Shown: positions 1 through 11,429 of the stretch, in pieces
How positions within the stretch are numbered: the first letter of the stretch is position 1
Layout of the letters: each line of letters begins with the position of its first letter
Origin: Siniperca chuatsi
Taxonomy: Eukaryota > Chordata > Actinopteri > Centrarchiformes > Sinipercidae
Direction of reading: 5' to 3'
Length of the DNA stretch: 64,000 nt
Assembly: GCF_020085105.1 (NCBI RefSeq)
Contig: NC_058046.1
Coordinates: forward strand, 1,778,628 to 1,842,627
Program-made: the position numbers and the translations under genes
Notes under the pieces: generated by a model
What the model was told of the DNA's origin: nothing
The model's input: only the letters and a program-made list of their open reading frames with translations
The model's database searches: none

Positions 1-750
1 AACAGTAAAATATGGTGGTGGTAGTGTAATGGTCTGGGGCAGTTTTGCTGCTTCAGGACGTGGAAGACTTGCTGCGATAACTGGAACCATGAATTCTGCT
101 GTCCTGAAGGAGAATGTCCGGCCATCTGTTTGTGACCTCAAGCTGAAGCGAACTTGGGTTCTGCCATGCAGGACAATGATCCAAAACACACCAGCAAGTC
201 CACCTCTGAATGGCTGAAGAAGAACAAAATGAAGACTTTGGAGTGGCCTAGTCAAAGTCCTGTCCTGAATCCTATTGAGATGCTGTGGCTGTTCATTCTG
301 GAAAACCTCCAATGTGGCTGAATTACAACAATTCTGCAAAGATGAGTGAGCCAAAATTCCTCCACAGCGCTGTAAAAGGCTCATTGCAAGTTATCGCAAA
401 CACTTGATTGCAGTTGTTGCTGCTAAGGGTGGCCCAACCAGTTATTAGGTTTAGGGGGAAATCACTTTTTCACACAGGGCCATGTAGGTTTGGATTGTGT
501 TTTGCCTTAATAATAACAACCTTCATTTAAAAACTGCATTTTGTGTTTACTTGTGTTATCTTTGACTGATATTTAAATTTGTTTGATGATCTGAAACATT
601 TAAGTGTGACAAACATGCTGTCCATCTGCACAATAAAACTGTTCAGAACTTGATCTGCTGTCCGTGTGTCCTGCTTTTGGGTGCCAAGCTTGTTCTCATA
701 ACACATCAGGAAATCAGGAAGGGGGCAAACACTTTTTCATTCAGTATGAG
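1..750 (+). mobile_element. Tc1/mariner-like DNA transposon remnant
   Basis: The plus strand encodes the C-terminal part of a Tc1-type transposase. The stretch beginning VMVWGSFAASGRG is followed, after a frameshift near 165-175, by DNDPKHT (second catalytic Asp region) and [11 protein letters not shown] (third acidic catalytic region). The frame breaks mean it cannot make transposase. The following non-coding part has two related motifs with GGGGG plus CACTTTTTCA (around 447-472 and 720-740), as at transposon ends. The 5' part lies outside the window. Confidence 0.85.
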
Positions 751-978
751 TAAACTATTCACTTTTCTTTTGTTTTAAACAACAAAAAATAATACTGAAG
801 ATAAAGTGTTTAACCTTTTTTGTACTTGGTTACATTCTCAAAAATTAAACCTAGGTCACTAATTAGGTAACCAGATCCAAGAAAACGTAATTTTATTTTC
901 TCAGTAGCCTACATTACTAGGTCTACTGACCTTTTTGTTTGATTCTGGGAGGGAGGATGATAGTTGCATGTGGCTTCG

Positions 979-2300
979 GTCCACATGTCTTGAAAATGGA
1001 AATACTGCATTGTGCCATCAAATCTTACAGTAGTGTTAATGATTGTTCTTGTTTTTGGCTCCAAAAAGCATCACAATTTACAGCATTTCCCCATATTTAG
1101 GAAGAACGGTACATTACTGCTAGAATTTGGCTGTATTTTAACAGCAGTTTGTTACAACTTTTACATTTTAAGATGGTAAAAGACATCAATTAATCAATGA
1201 CAGACAGATCAATTCATCAATCTTGCTGTTGTTGGTGATGCTTATTTTATTTAATTTTCTATCACAAAACTCTACCAGTAACGTTACCATTGTTTTATAC
1301 AGTCTATGGTTACCACTCACAAACTGTCTGCAAATCACAGCGCGAGAGTGGGTCTACTTTATTAGGCTATCCCGGCGTAAGCTGGTGTTGCATCAGCTGG
1401 GTGGAGTTGATTCGTGCTGAAACGTTATCTGTTATACATTTGTTTTTCACTGCGTGAGGAAATGGAAGTGTGGCATGAAAAAGTGTGAAAAGTGTCAATT
1501 AATAACTTTAAAATTGCAATAGCTCTGCTTGTTGTTTTTGTAGCAAGACGACTGAGTAGCAAAAAATTCTTCAGTTTATTGCGACCATTGTGTATCATGG
1601 AAAAAACTGTAGCACAGCATGAAATAAAATATAATACCTTTGAGCATCAGGGAATGTGTGGTAGAGAAAAGTTACATCCCCAGCAGATTCACACAAAAAT
1701 CTATTCAACTTTGGTATTTTGTCACCACCAAGTGTCAGCCAAAAAAAGAGCTGCAACAACAGAAAGACGTCTAAAGCCTCTGGTTTCACAGTGGTATGTG
1801 CGACTCCGGCAGCAACGAGACTGAAAAGGTGGAGCTAGTTTCAAATGATGATCTACGTAAGTTGTCCCTCTGCTAGTCATCTGAGGGACTGACCAAACTC
1901 TCAACACTGCCATCTGCTGAGCCACACTTCAAACTTATAAGTATTAGTTAGAAGTGGACATAAAACCAAAAAATCATCATCATCAAAACATTTTCCACCT
2001 ATACTGATGCTACACAGGTGAACTTTTTACTCTGACAACTAACAATTCACTGCTGTAGAGAATAATTTATTATAACTAATTGTTACTTATTACATGTTAT
2101 GATGATGTTATCTATACAACAGAAACCATCAGAGGGCAACATACAGACACAAGTGGCCATCAGCTATTTCTCAGTTAAACTATATGGATGAGTTCATGTA
2201 GAACAAAATAATAAAGAAAAATAAGTTACTGTATATTTATGTAAAGTTTAATCAGGCAAACAGCGACTAGGAGACATAGGACATAGTTATTTTATCATGT
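979..2300. other. no recognisable gene; duplicated non-coding DNA
   Basis: The stretch holds an open frame at 1492-1824 (plus) that is shortened by a frameshift in the block B copy, so it is unlikely to be a conserved gene. No known family was recognised. A 250-base indel separates the copies near 1930 (block B 25944-26192). Confidence 0.6.
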
Positions 2301-2315
2301 GGGTGTTGGACTCAC

Positions 2316-2334
2316 CAGGTGCTGCAGTCGCCAT
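2316..2334 (-). CDS. isolated GIMAP-type first coding exon (block A)
   Basis: Read on the minus strand this is ATG plus codons for A-T-A-A-P and one extra base, followed by a consensus donor GTGAGT, so it ends in phase 1. It aligns with the first exon of gene B (43282-43300), including the upstream GACATC before the ATG and the flanking CTGCTGGG. No GIMAP exon 2 or 3 is visible between here and the window start. It is either the first exon of a neighbouring gene lying to the left of the window or a leftover of duplication. The exon call rests on homology and splice signals only. Confidence 0.6.
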
Positions 2335-2713
2335 GATGTCGCTCTGCTCGAAACATCAGAAACTAGTTTAACTGGAGAACCTCTGCTGGGTTTAACCAGC
2401 CCGTTCTCATTCCCAGGGCATCAAATACCAACATTTTGTCACGCCCCTCAGCGTCATATAAAGACACACAAGGTAGCCTTTGGAGGTGGGGTGGTTGAAA
2501 CCCAGGGTTTTCACCCTGGAGACCAGGGTTCATGTCCTGTGTCAAACCAAAAGTAAATGTTGATTTTAAAGTTACATGACTTCCTACTGCCTAACCAAAT
2601 GTTTTTTTCCCTAAACCTAACCACACTTGTAAGTGACAGTACATCGTTTCTGAAGTGAAGGCGTCTCCTACAAACGTTGGTTCAACCTAAGAACATAAAA
2701 AAGGATAAATAGG

Positions 2714-2744
2714 TTCACCTACTGAGAATCTCAGTCTCAGTAGG

Positions 2745-2748
<4 letters not shown>
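2714..2748. repeat. perfect 14-bp inverted repeat, 7-nt loop
   Basis: The left arm 2714-2727 (TTCACCTACTGAGA) is the exact reverse complement of 2735-2748. It sits directly against a (TA)n tract. The corresponding place in block B (about 26955-27030) has unrelated sequence. Confidence 0.85.

Positions 2749-2785
<37 letters not shown>
2748..2785. repeat. (TA)n microsatellite
   Basis: About 19 TA units. The block B counterpart near 27030 is much shorter. Confidence 0.95.
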
Positions 2786-2789
<4 letters not shown>

Positions 2790-2791
<2 letters not shown>

Positions 2792-3955
2792 ATTACTCAG
2801 TTTCAATTGAAATGAGACTGAAGTATTTGTAATAATAAAGCACTTGTTGTCTTGAGCAGCTTTTTTCCCATGGCAACCTAAGGTGTGGTTCAGGTAACAT
2901 TCTGGTATTTATGCCAGTAGTTTGGCAGTTTGCCTTCAGCTCAGAGTTGTATTTATTCAACGTGATGTTTACATTTATTGAAAGATCATAGATCAATCAT
3001 TGATGACAAATTTTGAGTAAGATGATCGACGCTCACCTAAGAATTCAGACGATGTCTTGGCCAAAAGATCTTTTTTTCACTTTAGATTACAGTTTGTCGG
3101 TGTAAAATCTAATCAGTTCGCGGAAAAGGAGGACCTATATAAGGACAAAGGAGCTTCTAAAAATAACAATAGTAGAGGCATAACCAGTTAAACAGGCTTC
3201 ATCTGGTCTCTGTCAGACAAATATTTCATTTCACACATCTGATAGTGTGAAAGTGTGTGTTAGCTTTGAAGAATCACATGCACGTGTATGTGCTAATGCA
3301 TGTTTTGAATCAGCTCCCATGGTGTGTGTATGTGTGGTTGCCTCCCCCCACTCTGTTTGCAAGTGTTGTGAAGACATCGTGTGGATGGATGAAAACAATA
3401 GGTTGTGTGTTGCATCAAGTTATCAGTAGAGATAAGTGGGCTTACAAGTAAATGTTGGAATTTATATGTATCTAGGTTATATTTGCATAATGTATTTATT
3501 TTTTCTTTTGCAAACATTTGATATTTACACAGCTAACAGCGACATCGGCAGCACTGCAGTGAAACCAGAGTGAAATTCAGCAGAGAGGAGAGAATTTGTC
3601 ATAATCAATGCACACATTCACTTCTTATATTGGAGTGAATAGACTCAGGACCTGCTGCTAGTCTCCTAAAGGGGCGGGGCAGTGGCAGTCAACTGCAGAG
3701 AGGGAGAGGTGGGGGAGTGGCTCAGGTGAGCAGTGCCAGGGAGAGCTAATTGACACAGCTGAGACTTGTCCAGTTATGCTCTCCCCTTTATATGCAGTAG
3801 CGTGCTAGCATCTGAAGTCAGACACACATGCGGCCAGATAGAGCAGCCAGGCTGGATGAAGAAGTTAGTTTGAAGACAGCCTAGTTGGGATCATCCCCAT
3901 CCCAACCAGACTTCTTAAAGAAGTTTTACCCTTAGTTAGCACTTCTTTACTGGAT
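2790..3955. other. no recognisable gene
   Basis: Duplicated non-coding sequence with only short chance frames. Block B carries about 410 extra bases here (27594-28002), including a (CT)n tract. Confidence 0.6.
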
Positions 3956-3959
3956 ATGA

Positions 3960-4325
3960 TCAATCTGTCTTCATTCGCAGGCTATGTACCAGTCTTTAAA
4001 AATAGCTGTAATTAAACCTCTTCTTAAAAAGCCCACTCTTGATCCAGGGTTTTAGCCAAGACCTATATCTAACCTTCCCTTTCTCGCTAAGATCCTTGAG
4101 AAAGCAATCGGCAATCAGTTGTGTGACTTTCTAAATAACAATAGTTTATTTGAGGATTTTCAGTCAGGATTTAGAGTGCATCAAAGCACAGAGACAGCAC
4201 TGGTGAAAATTACAAATGACCTTTTAATTGCATCAGACAATGGACTTGTTCTGTACTTGCCTTGTTAGATCTTAGTTCTGAATTCGACACCATTGACCAT
4301 CACATCCTATTACAGAGACGGGAAA
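3960..4325 (+). pseudogene. L2-type LINE reverse transcriptase fragment
   Basis: The plus-strand frames give NLPFLAKILEKAI, then FQSGFRVHQSTETALVK and LDLSSEFDTIDHHILLQR. These are typical of the fingers and motif A of L2-clade reverse transcriptases. An in-frame stop (near 4054) and a frameshift (near 4260) break it, and the element is cut at both ends. The copy in block B is at 28627-28990. Confidence 0.85.
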
Positions 4326-4329
4326 ATTC

Positions 4330-5005
4330 AACTGGCGTTAAAAGGAACCGCACTAAGCAGTTATAGTTAGCCACAATTCCCTCCTGACCCCTGTGTGCTC
4401 TTTCTTTCCTTGTGTTTCTTGTGTGTCCTCTGTTGCTGTATGTGCGTGTGTGGGTATACTGGTCTGGCTTCCTGGTCTCCCGCCTGCTGCTGATCACCGG
4501 CACACCTGATGTCAATCATTCAATCACTCTCCACAGCATATCTCTCAGGCTCTACCACACTACCAGTGCCAGATTGTCTCCGTACACTTGTACAATATAT
4601 CCACGTAAAGGCTCCTACCTCGACCAAGTTAAGTAATTGTAGTAGTTTCTAGTTTTTGCCTCGTTTGTAACTTTGTCTGCTTCTGTCTCAGAGCTACTCT
4701 ACGCTAGTGATTTCAGCCACAGTCTCCTCCCGGATCGCTACAAAACCGTTTACTTGTTCCATCTGCCACGCTACACTAGCCAGCTGCCTCTTGTTCTGTC
4801 GGCCTCACCTCACGAGCCAGCTGCCTCTCGTGTCCAACCTGCTCCACTCCATGGAGCAGCTGCGTGACTGGTTCAGAACCTACTTCCCCAGTCTTCGCTC
4901 CCAGAGCTTCGTCGCTTCTTCCAGGACCGGGCCCACCACGTCCTCTGTGGCTACAGGATATTACGCCGGGTTAACCACTCTGGAGAAGTTCTATTCCCCA
5001 GTTAT
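4330..5005. other. pyrimidine-rich LTR-like repeat, unassigned
   Basis: C/T-rich DNA with CTGCCTC-type words that resembles teleost LTR sequence. No terminal structure was found. The same sequence occurs at about 28998-29672. The frames here (for example 4707-5021) have no recognisable domains. Confidence 0.35.
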
Positions 5006-5019
5006 TGCTTGCAGTATAT

Positions 5020-5200
5020 GAGACAGAGAGAAACTCGGGGTTTGTTGAAGAAAACCTGCCAGCAGAGTCAGCTACCATGGTAACTGATCCAGAGTTTAAG
5101 TTGCCTCTCTTTCTAGAACTGAAAACCCAGAGTTTCCCTCAGCTCAGGGTTAACAGTCAGAGTTTTCACTTCTCTGAAACAGGGCCCCGAACTAAATGAT
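5020..5200. mobile_element. possible PIF/Harbinger-like terminal fragment
   Basis: Repeated CAGAGTTT / AACTCTGA-style words and a GAAACAGGGCC end resemble non-autonomous PIF/Harbinger elements common in fish. No transposase is present. The copy is at about 29690-29870. Confidence 0.35.
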
Positions 5201-5556
5201 CTAACATGAGCAAGCTAACTCTAATGTTAGCTAGCTGTAGGTAACGCCAGTAAGTAAGCAAGCACAGCACAGCACACTCACCTGGAGATGACAATGATGA
5301 ACCCGATGCTGAATCACGACCGTTGGGTCGAATAAAAATGCTCCACTTTGTCTTTCTCCTCCTGGTAGAAGCCAGCTGGTTTTCTCCTGTTGTACGGTGA
5401 CTCCTGTTAACAGCTTCACAGTGTAAACTATTTACAGTGTCCACCCAAAGTGTTCCCACTCATGTCCATTCTATAACCCAGACCCAGTTGTCTGAGTTGG
5501 TGAAATTCCTTCCCTCAATGTAACATCTATATCCTCTCCAGATATGTTCACAACAT

Positions 5557-6529
5557 TCAAGAACCTTCTTGCAGTGTCCAGCACCATCTTAATCCTTTCG
5601 ACTTCCCCTTTATTTTAGCAGCACAATTTATAACCATGGCAATAAATGCCAGAAATTGTTTCTTGTCTATACTGATGCTCTGATCAGCTCCATTCCCTTT
5701 CTGCTCCTTTTCCTTTTGCACTGCCACCATTTCACAGTTTCTCTCCATACTCTTAGCAGCTTCAGCGTATGACAATCCCTTTTCTGCTCTGATCTTATTC
5801 ATTTTTACTTAATTCTTTTTGGACACTGTGCTGATCCTGTATGGTGATTTCCTTCGCAGTGCAGGCACTTTGCTTGCTCTTTCTCCACTTTGCACTCCTC
5901 CACATTACAGTTGTCCTTCCCACATCTCCTGCCTCCTCTACATCCTGCAGCAACATCTGAGAGGAGCTCTCTCATACGGTCTCACCCTGTAACACACATA
6001 ATCTAGATCCACTCTTTCCGGCAACTCCCCCTCAAAAGTCAAACACACCGAGTTACTCTCCTCCTTCTCCCCATTTCTGAATCTTGTCAGCCTTCTTGCC
6101 TCACACACATCTTGACTCGTCCTCTACTGTTAATAGCACGACGCTTACTACTCCCTTCTTCTTTATTTCTGTTCTAAGTGGGAAGCATTTCACACTGCTG
6201 TAATCTCCAAATGCATTAATCTTCAGGGCTTTATCTCTCTGACGCTTTGATACACAGTCAATGATAACCATCCCACTTCCTGTTATCCTGACTGATCGTA
6301 CATCTCCGAGCTTTCCTCCTACAAACTTTCCAACCTCATGTGGATCCTTGAAAATGCCATCTGTTTGTGTCACCGCTACCATCCCGACAAGATACTTCTC
6401 CTCTTTCTTCATTGTCTGACTGGATTCACTGGAACTGCTCTTCTTCCTTTTCTTTTTCTTTTCAAATCCTCTCCAGTCCTCGTTTCCAATTTCGCGCTCC
6501 GATTCCTCCTCTGACTCCATTTCCGCCAT
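5557..6529 (-). pseudogene. I/Nimb-like LINE ORF1 (gag-like), broken, block A
   Basis: On the minus strand the frame starts MAEMESEEESE and contains a Lys/Ser-rich basic stretch, then an RNA-binding-like region (residues about 45-130). The downstream part, in other frames, should carry CCHC zinc knuckles, but a 26-base deletion near 5956 relative to block B removes part of the first knuckle and shifts the frame. The final segment begins MNKIRAEKGLSYAEAAKSM. ORF1 proteins of this LINE group bind RNA as part of the retrotransposition particle. The block B copy retains the knuckle but has a different frameshift. Confidence 0.75.
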
Positions 6530-6609
6530 TTTTCCTGTTCAGCCTTCTTCCAGTAGCTTACAGACTGTAGTTCCGCCCGCTCATGTGAGGGAGTCTCTAG
6601 TAACTGCAC

Positions 6610-7060
6610 CTCAATTTACAGATTATTTTCTACAGCTCTGCTGCCACAAATAAACAGGAGGGAAGTCAAAAATGTCACGTGGCCCACAAACTGACAGGAA
6701 GCAATCTACCAATAAAAATGGAACCACAAATGCGTAAATATCACTTTACATGTATTTTGTGGTAAAATTATTTTACATTTGTAAACCCTATCATTTTATG
6801 TGAAATCAAAATATGTTTTTACAGACTAAGTTAAACATATTTGCAAATCGCTCTGTATTTTTGTGGATATGACACAAATACAAAAAACACGTTTGTGGAT
6901 AGTGGAATATTTCTGTACTATGGTACACATTTGTGGATTGTCTTCTGTGGATTACAAATAATAAAGTCTAATAAAAACTTCCATAGGCGAGTTCCCTCAA
7001 AAGGAGATTTCCAGATGTTAGGGTGGCTCTTTGAACAGTTCATTAAGGCTTTCAAAGATT
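6610..7060. other. no recognisable gene; A/T-rich repeat
   Basis: A/T-rich DNA with repeated words such as TTTGTGGAT. A 73-codon frame at 6841-7062 is the same in block B (31511-31732), but so is all the surrounding non-coding DNA, so this is not evidence of function. Confidence 0.5.
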
Positions 7061-7337
7061 GAGGGGGACCAGGCGTGGGATTTGCTGGTTCAGGACTGGC
7101 AGGAAGCGAAGTAGCCAGTTCAGGACAGGCAGGCTGCAAGCTCACAAACCCGAGCCTAACAGACTGGAGTGCAGGCTGAGATGAAGGCTGGTTGCAAGCA
7201 GACTGGGAAACTGGGTGGAAGCTAGCCGGCTGGATGCTAGCAGGCCGAGGTGCAGACTGAAGACGATGCTGAAGGCTAGGTGGCTGGGAATCAGGCTGGA
7301 GGCCAGCATGCAGGAGGTTAACAGGGTAGGAAGCGGA
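7060..7337. repeat. degenerate GC-rich minisatellite-like DNA
   Basis: Imperfectly repeated words such as GCAGGCTG, CTAGCAGG and CAGACTG run up to the LINE 3' end at 7338. The copy in block B is about 31733-32007. Confidence 0.4.
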
Positions 7338-9324
7338 CTTCTTCTTCTTCTGATGTTTTATGGCGGTTGGCAAACAACTTTTGGTGCATTACCGCCACCC
7401 TCTGAAATGGAGTGTGGATCAGAATGGTCTTATGACTACTTTATATTCTTATAGTCCTGTCTTTTCTAAAAAAAAAGAAATATGGCCCTGTACCCCACAT
7501 GCCCTGAGTTCAATTGTAGTAACTCCTTTGTTCCAAACTTGATGCGATCTCTTCTCAGTCTGTTTTTTAGAATCTGTCTTTACTGCACGTACCTAGGACA
7601 ACTGATAATTACATGTTCTACAGTTTCCTGTATGTTACAGTACTCACACAGAGCACCCAGTGCCATGTTTACCAGTTATCTTAAGTTTACTATTAAGACC
7701 AGTATGCCCAAACCTCATCCTCGAGATAATGTCTTCTTCTTTTTTTGTTCTACTGGTTTCCTTCATTTCTCCTACTTTCTTATCTTTAGTTTCCCTCTTC
7801 CAAATTTCCTGCCATTTCTTTTTCATATCTACTTTGATTGTGCGTTTAACTTCAGCCTTACTAAAATTTACTCTCATATTTACTTCTACTTTCTTAGTTG
7901 CATCTTTTGCATATTTGTCTGCCAGTTCATTTCCCTCCACCCCTATATGTGCTGGAATTCAGATGAATTTCACTATTACTCCTGCTTACTCCAGTAATTC
8001 TGAAGATAGTTGGAGCTATTTCCAGCATAATGTCCTGACTTGCTTCTGACTGTAAACTTGTGAACCTGGTTAACACACTACTAGAACTGAACCTATTAAC
8101 ACTTTGCCTGGCTTGATGCTTTCTGTCCACTCAAGGGCTAAAAGAAAGCCAACATTTCCCCTGAAATGACCGAAAGGTTGTTGCTAACTCTTTTATTTGA
8201 CACTACATTTAAATCTGGGATTATGAATGCAACTCCTACTCTGTTACTTTCTACTTTTGATGCATCAGTGTACATTTTACTATACTCCCTCTATATATCT
8301 GCTAACTTGGTTCCTATCTATATTTCTCTCTTTCTTCCTTTCCAGAAGGTGCAGGTCCACCATTATCTCTCCTAATAACCAAGGTGGGACAATGGCGAAC
8401 GGCACAGTGGGGCTTAACATTATATCCCCTATCCCTGTTCCATTCGCTGTATTTCCTATTGTCCAGCTGAAGCTCTTGATCTGTCATTTTTCTTTCTCTT
8501 GGCATGGTTTTAACACCTTCTGAGTAGCGTGATTCTCCTTGTGCCCCTTTAAGTTTGGCCAGTATGTTAGTGCTAATTGGGTTCTTCTGATTTACAGTGG
8601 CATTTAAGTCATTTCCACCTGCAAGGCTGATACTGGGGTAGTTTTTATGGCACCACAGCAAAGTCTCAAGGCCTGATATTGTATTGTATCAAACGTCTTT
8701 AATAATGTTTTTGATGCTGATTGGTAAACTATGCTGCCATAGTCTGGAACTGCCCTGATTAACCCACTATATAGAGTTTTCAGAGAAACCCCCACTCTCT
8801 ACCCCTCAAACACCTTAAAATATTCAGTACCTTTTTACACTTTTCAACAATTTTTCCAATATGAGTAGTCCAAGTAAGATTCTTGTTGAACCAGATACCT
8901 AGATACTTGAAACACTACCTTCTCTAAACTTTCTCCATAAATTTTTAATCTGAATTTTCCTTTTTGTGAAACATACTGCCTTTGTCTTTGCCACTGAAAA
9001 TCCCCACTCCATTGCCCAACTCTCTACTTTCCTTATTGCCTGTTGCATTTTCCTGACTACATAATCTATATTCCTTCCCTTTTTCCACATAACTCCGTCA
9101 TCTGCAAATAATGCAACACCAATCGACCTATCTATACTATTAAACACTTATTTTATCATTAGTGGGAACAGAACTGGACGAATTATACTCCATATTTCAC
9201 TCAATACTTGGTACTATATTCTTTCCCTGCTCTTACTGATACAGCACCCACCTGTTAAGAAGTTTTTAACCCATCTACACATTCTCCCTCTTATTCCCAT
9301 TTGATGTAACTTGATCATTAACCC

Positions 9325-9329
9325 TTCCT
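9325..9329. repeat. 5-bp target-site duplication TTCCT
   Basis: TTCCT at 9325-9329 is repeated at 11922-11926, exactly flanking the LTR element. Block B (near 33605) has the empty site with a single TTCCT, so insertion postdates the duplication or was lost cleanly from B, which is unlikely. Confidence 0.9.
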
Positions 9330-9530
9330 TGTCGTAAGGGGTGCTGTACAGAGGTATGTGGACCCAAAAGCAGATGACGAGGAAGCGGTCTCAGGGTGAA
9401 GTAGCCGGATGACTACCATGTTTATTGTGGGGTGGAATGCAGGCATGTACAGGCAGAGGTGAAAGCAGGGGAGTGAGTCCAAGGTGGAAAACACAGTTCA
9501 CAAGGGAGCAGGCAAAATCCAAAAATCCAA
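9330..9530 (-). repeat. partial 3' LTR
   Basis: Matches 11430-11630 at a constant offset of 2100 with about two differences. Only the 3' 201 bp of the LTR remain. An AATAAA signal lies within it near 9420 (minus strand). Confidence 0.9.
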
Positions 9531-9699
9531 GGGCCAGGTGGGAGATTTGGGGCAGACGGCCCTGGGGCTGGACAGGTGCGGAGCTGGGGACCTTGGGCGG
9601 ACGGCCCGGGGGCTGGACAGGTGCGGAGCTGGGGACCTCGGAGCTGATCTCCTGAGGTCCGTGATGGAGACTGACACCATCCGAAGACCAGACAGAAGA

Positions 9700-10300
9700 C
9701 CGGCGGCGAACACTAAGAGTCACAGGAGGCCGGCGGCGACAACTAAGAGTCATAGGAGGCTGATAGCGAACACTGAGCCCTTCTGGAGGCCGGCGACGAA
9801 CACTGAGAGCCATTCTGGAGGCCGGCGGCGAAGGCAGAGCCATTCTGGAGACCGGCGGCGAAGGCAGAGCCATTCTGGAGGCCGGCGGCGAAGGCTGAAA
9901 CCTTCTGGAGGCCGGCGGCGAAGGCTGAAACCTTCTGGAGGCTGGAATCCTTCTGGAGGCCGGCGGCGAAGACATAACCCTTCTGGAGGCCGGCGGCGAA
10001 GACATAACCCTTCAGGAGGCCGGGCGGCGGCGCAACCCTTCTGGAGGCCGGCGGCGAAGACAGAGAGTCACATAAGGCCGGCGACGAGGACATAACCCTT
10101 CTGGAGGCCGGCGGCGGACGCTGAACCGTCCGGGAGGCCGGCGGGGAAGGCGCAACCCTTCTGGAGGCCGGCGGCAAACGCTGAACCCTCCGGGAGGCTG
10201 GCGGGGAAGACCGAGAGTCTCTGGAGGCCGGCGGCGAAGACCGAGAGTCTCTGGAGGCCGGCGGCGAAGACCGAGAGTCTCTGGAGGCAGGCCCGTCCAC
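9700..10300. repeat. 30-bp minisatellite (GGAGGCCGGCGGCGAAG core)
   Basis: About 20 imperfect units of 30 bp, for example starting at 9811, 9841 and 9871. Because 30 is divisible by three, frames stay open on both strands and give PPASR-type 10-residue repeats. These are not evidence of a protein gene. Confidence 0.92.
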
Positions 10301-10489
10301 TCAGGGACCAATGGCGGTACAGCGGGGGGCCAGGGACTGGCAACGAGACGTCAGGACGGGGAGCCGGCGACTGGACACCAGGGCGTTGAGCCGGCGACGG
10401 CGGGACATCAAGGCAGGGTGGCGAGGCGGCAGGACATGTAGCCCGCGTCTGGACAGCAAGACGCGGAGCTGGCTCCAGACCAAGGAGCT

Positions 10490-10590
10490 GCTGTGACTCA
10501 GCAGGGACTGGAGCAAGGGGCTGCTGCGACCCAGCAGGGACTGGAGCAAGGGGCTGCTGCGACCCAGCAGGGACTAGAACCGGCAACTGG
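10490..10590. repeat. 33-bp minisatellite, about three units
   Basis: The unit contains CAGCAGGGACTGGAGCAAGG and repeats at 10501, 10534 and 10567. Confidence 0.85.
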
Positions 10591-10974
10591 ACCACAGGAC
10601 TTAGTGCTGGTGTCGGGGAATCGTGACATGGCGCCGGGACAGCAGGACATGGCGCTGGCGACTGGACCTCCGGACATAGCGCCGTCTTCGGAACCTCAGG
10701 CCTGGGAGTAAGGAGCTGCTGTGATCCAGCCGGGAAACGAGTTGGCTGCGATCCAGCAGGGGGTCCAGGGGGCTGCTGAGGTCCGGCGGAGAGTCCAGGG
10801 AGCTGCTGAGATCTGGCCGGCAAGAGATTAGACTGCGATCCAGCAGGGAGTACGGGAGCGGGAGCAGTTGCCACCAGGCCGGGTTGCTGTCTGCTGTGTT
10901 CCAATAGAGTGTGATGGTGGCGCCTGAGGCTGCAGCGGTCCGGCAAAGGCGGTGAGCGCAGGCTGCTGAGATCC

Positions 10975-11180
10975 AGCGGTGGCGAGGACAGGGTGCGGCT
11001 GTGATCCAGCGGCGGCGAAGACAGGGTGCGGCTGCCATCCAGCGGCGGCGAGGACAGGGTGCGGCTGCCATCCAGCGGCGGCGAGGACAGGGTGCGGCTG
11101 CCATCCAGCGGCGACCGGGAGCGATGGCTGCCGCCATCCAGCGGCGACCGGGAGCGATGGCTCCTGCCATCCAGCAGAGA
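10975..11180. repeat. 33-bp minisatellite, about six units
   Basis: The unit contains ACAGGGTGCGGCTG plus CCATCCAGCGGCG, with period 33 (for example 10988, 11021). Later units vary to a GACCGGGAGCGATGG form. Confidence 0.88.
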
Positions 11181-11259
11181 CAGGGAGTGGTGGAGAGTGA
11201 CCGAAATCTGGTGGCGAGGTGGTGCCGGCTGTCGAGAGCTGGGTGGTGAGTCGGGAGAC

Positions 11260-11412
11260 CTACTGGGTTCGCTGAGTGATTTGGGAAACCATGGCCTGAT
11301 GGCTGTCTGTCAGAACCCTGAGTAATTGTTCATGCTGGCCTAACAGAATCCCTCGGTTAGCCAGCGCTAAGTGGTAGGGTGCTACTTCCGGGTTATTGCT
11401 TGCTGGGTCCAT
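11260..11412 (-). pseudogene. gag N-terminal remnant of the gypsy-type element
   Basis: A 50-codon frame starts with MDPA just inside the LTR, continues with a Leu/Gln-rich helix-like stretch (GILLGQHEQLL), and ends at a TAG at 11260-11262 where the minisatellite region begins. This start and spacing are typical of teleost gypsy gag genes. It is far too short to be functional; the start may be kept because it lies in the packaging region (inference). Confidence 0.7.
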
Positions 11413-11429
11413 GTTTGGTTGGATCATTC

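Noticed and set aside
2350..2365. GAAACATCAGAAAC as an ISRE near the isolated exon
   Set aside because: The spacing between GAAA words is five bases, not the two required by the IRF consensus.
9700..10300. CRISPR-like regular repeats
   Set aside because: There are no unique spacers of constant length between repeats, units are contiguous, and the host is a eukaryote. It is a minisatellite.
9391..10946. Long overlapping open frames on both strands with Pro/Arg/Ser repeats
   Set aside because: They are products of the 30- and 33-bp minisatellites inside the LTR element; no start context, domain or conservation supports a gene.
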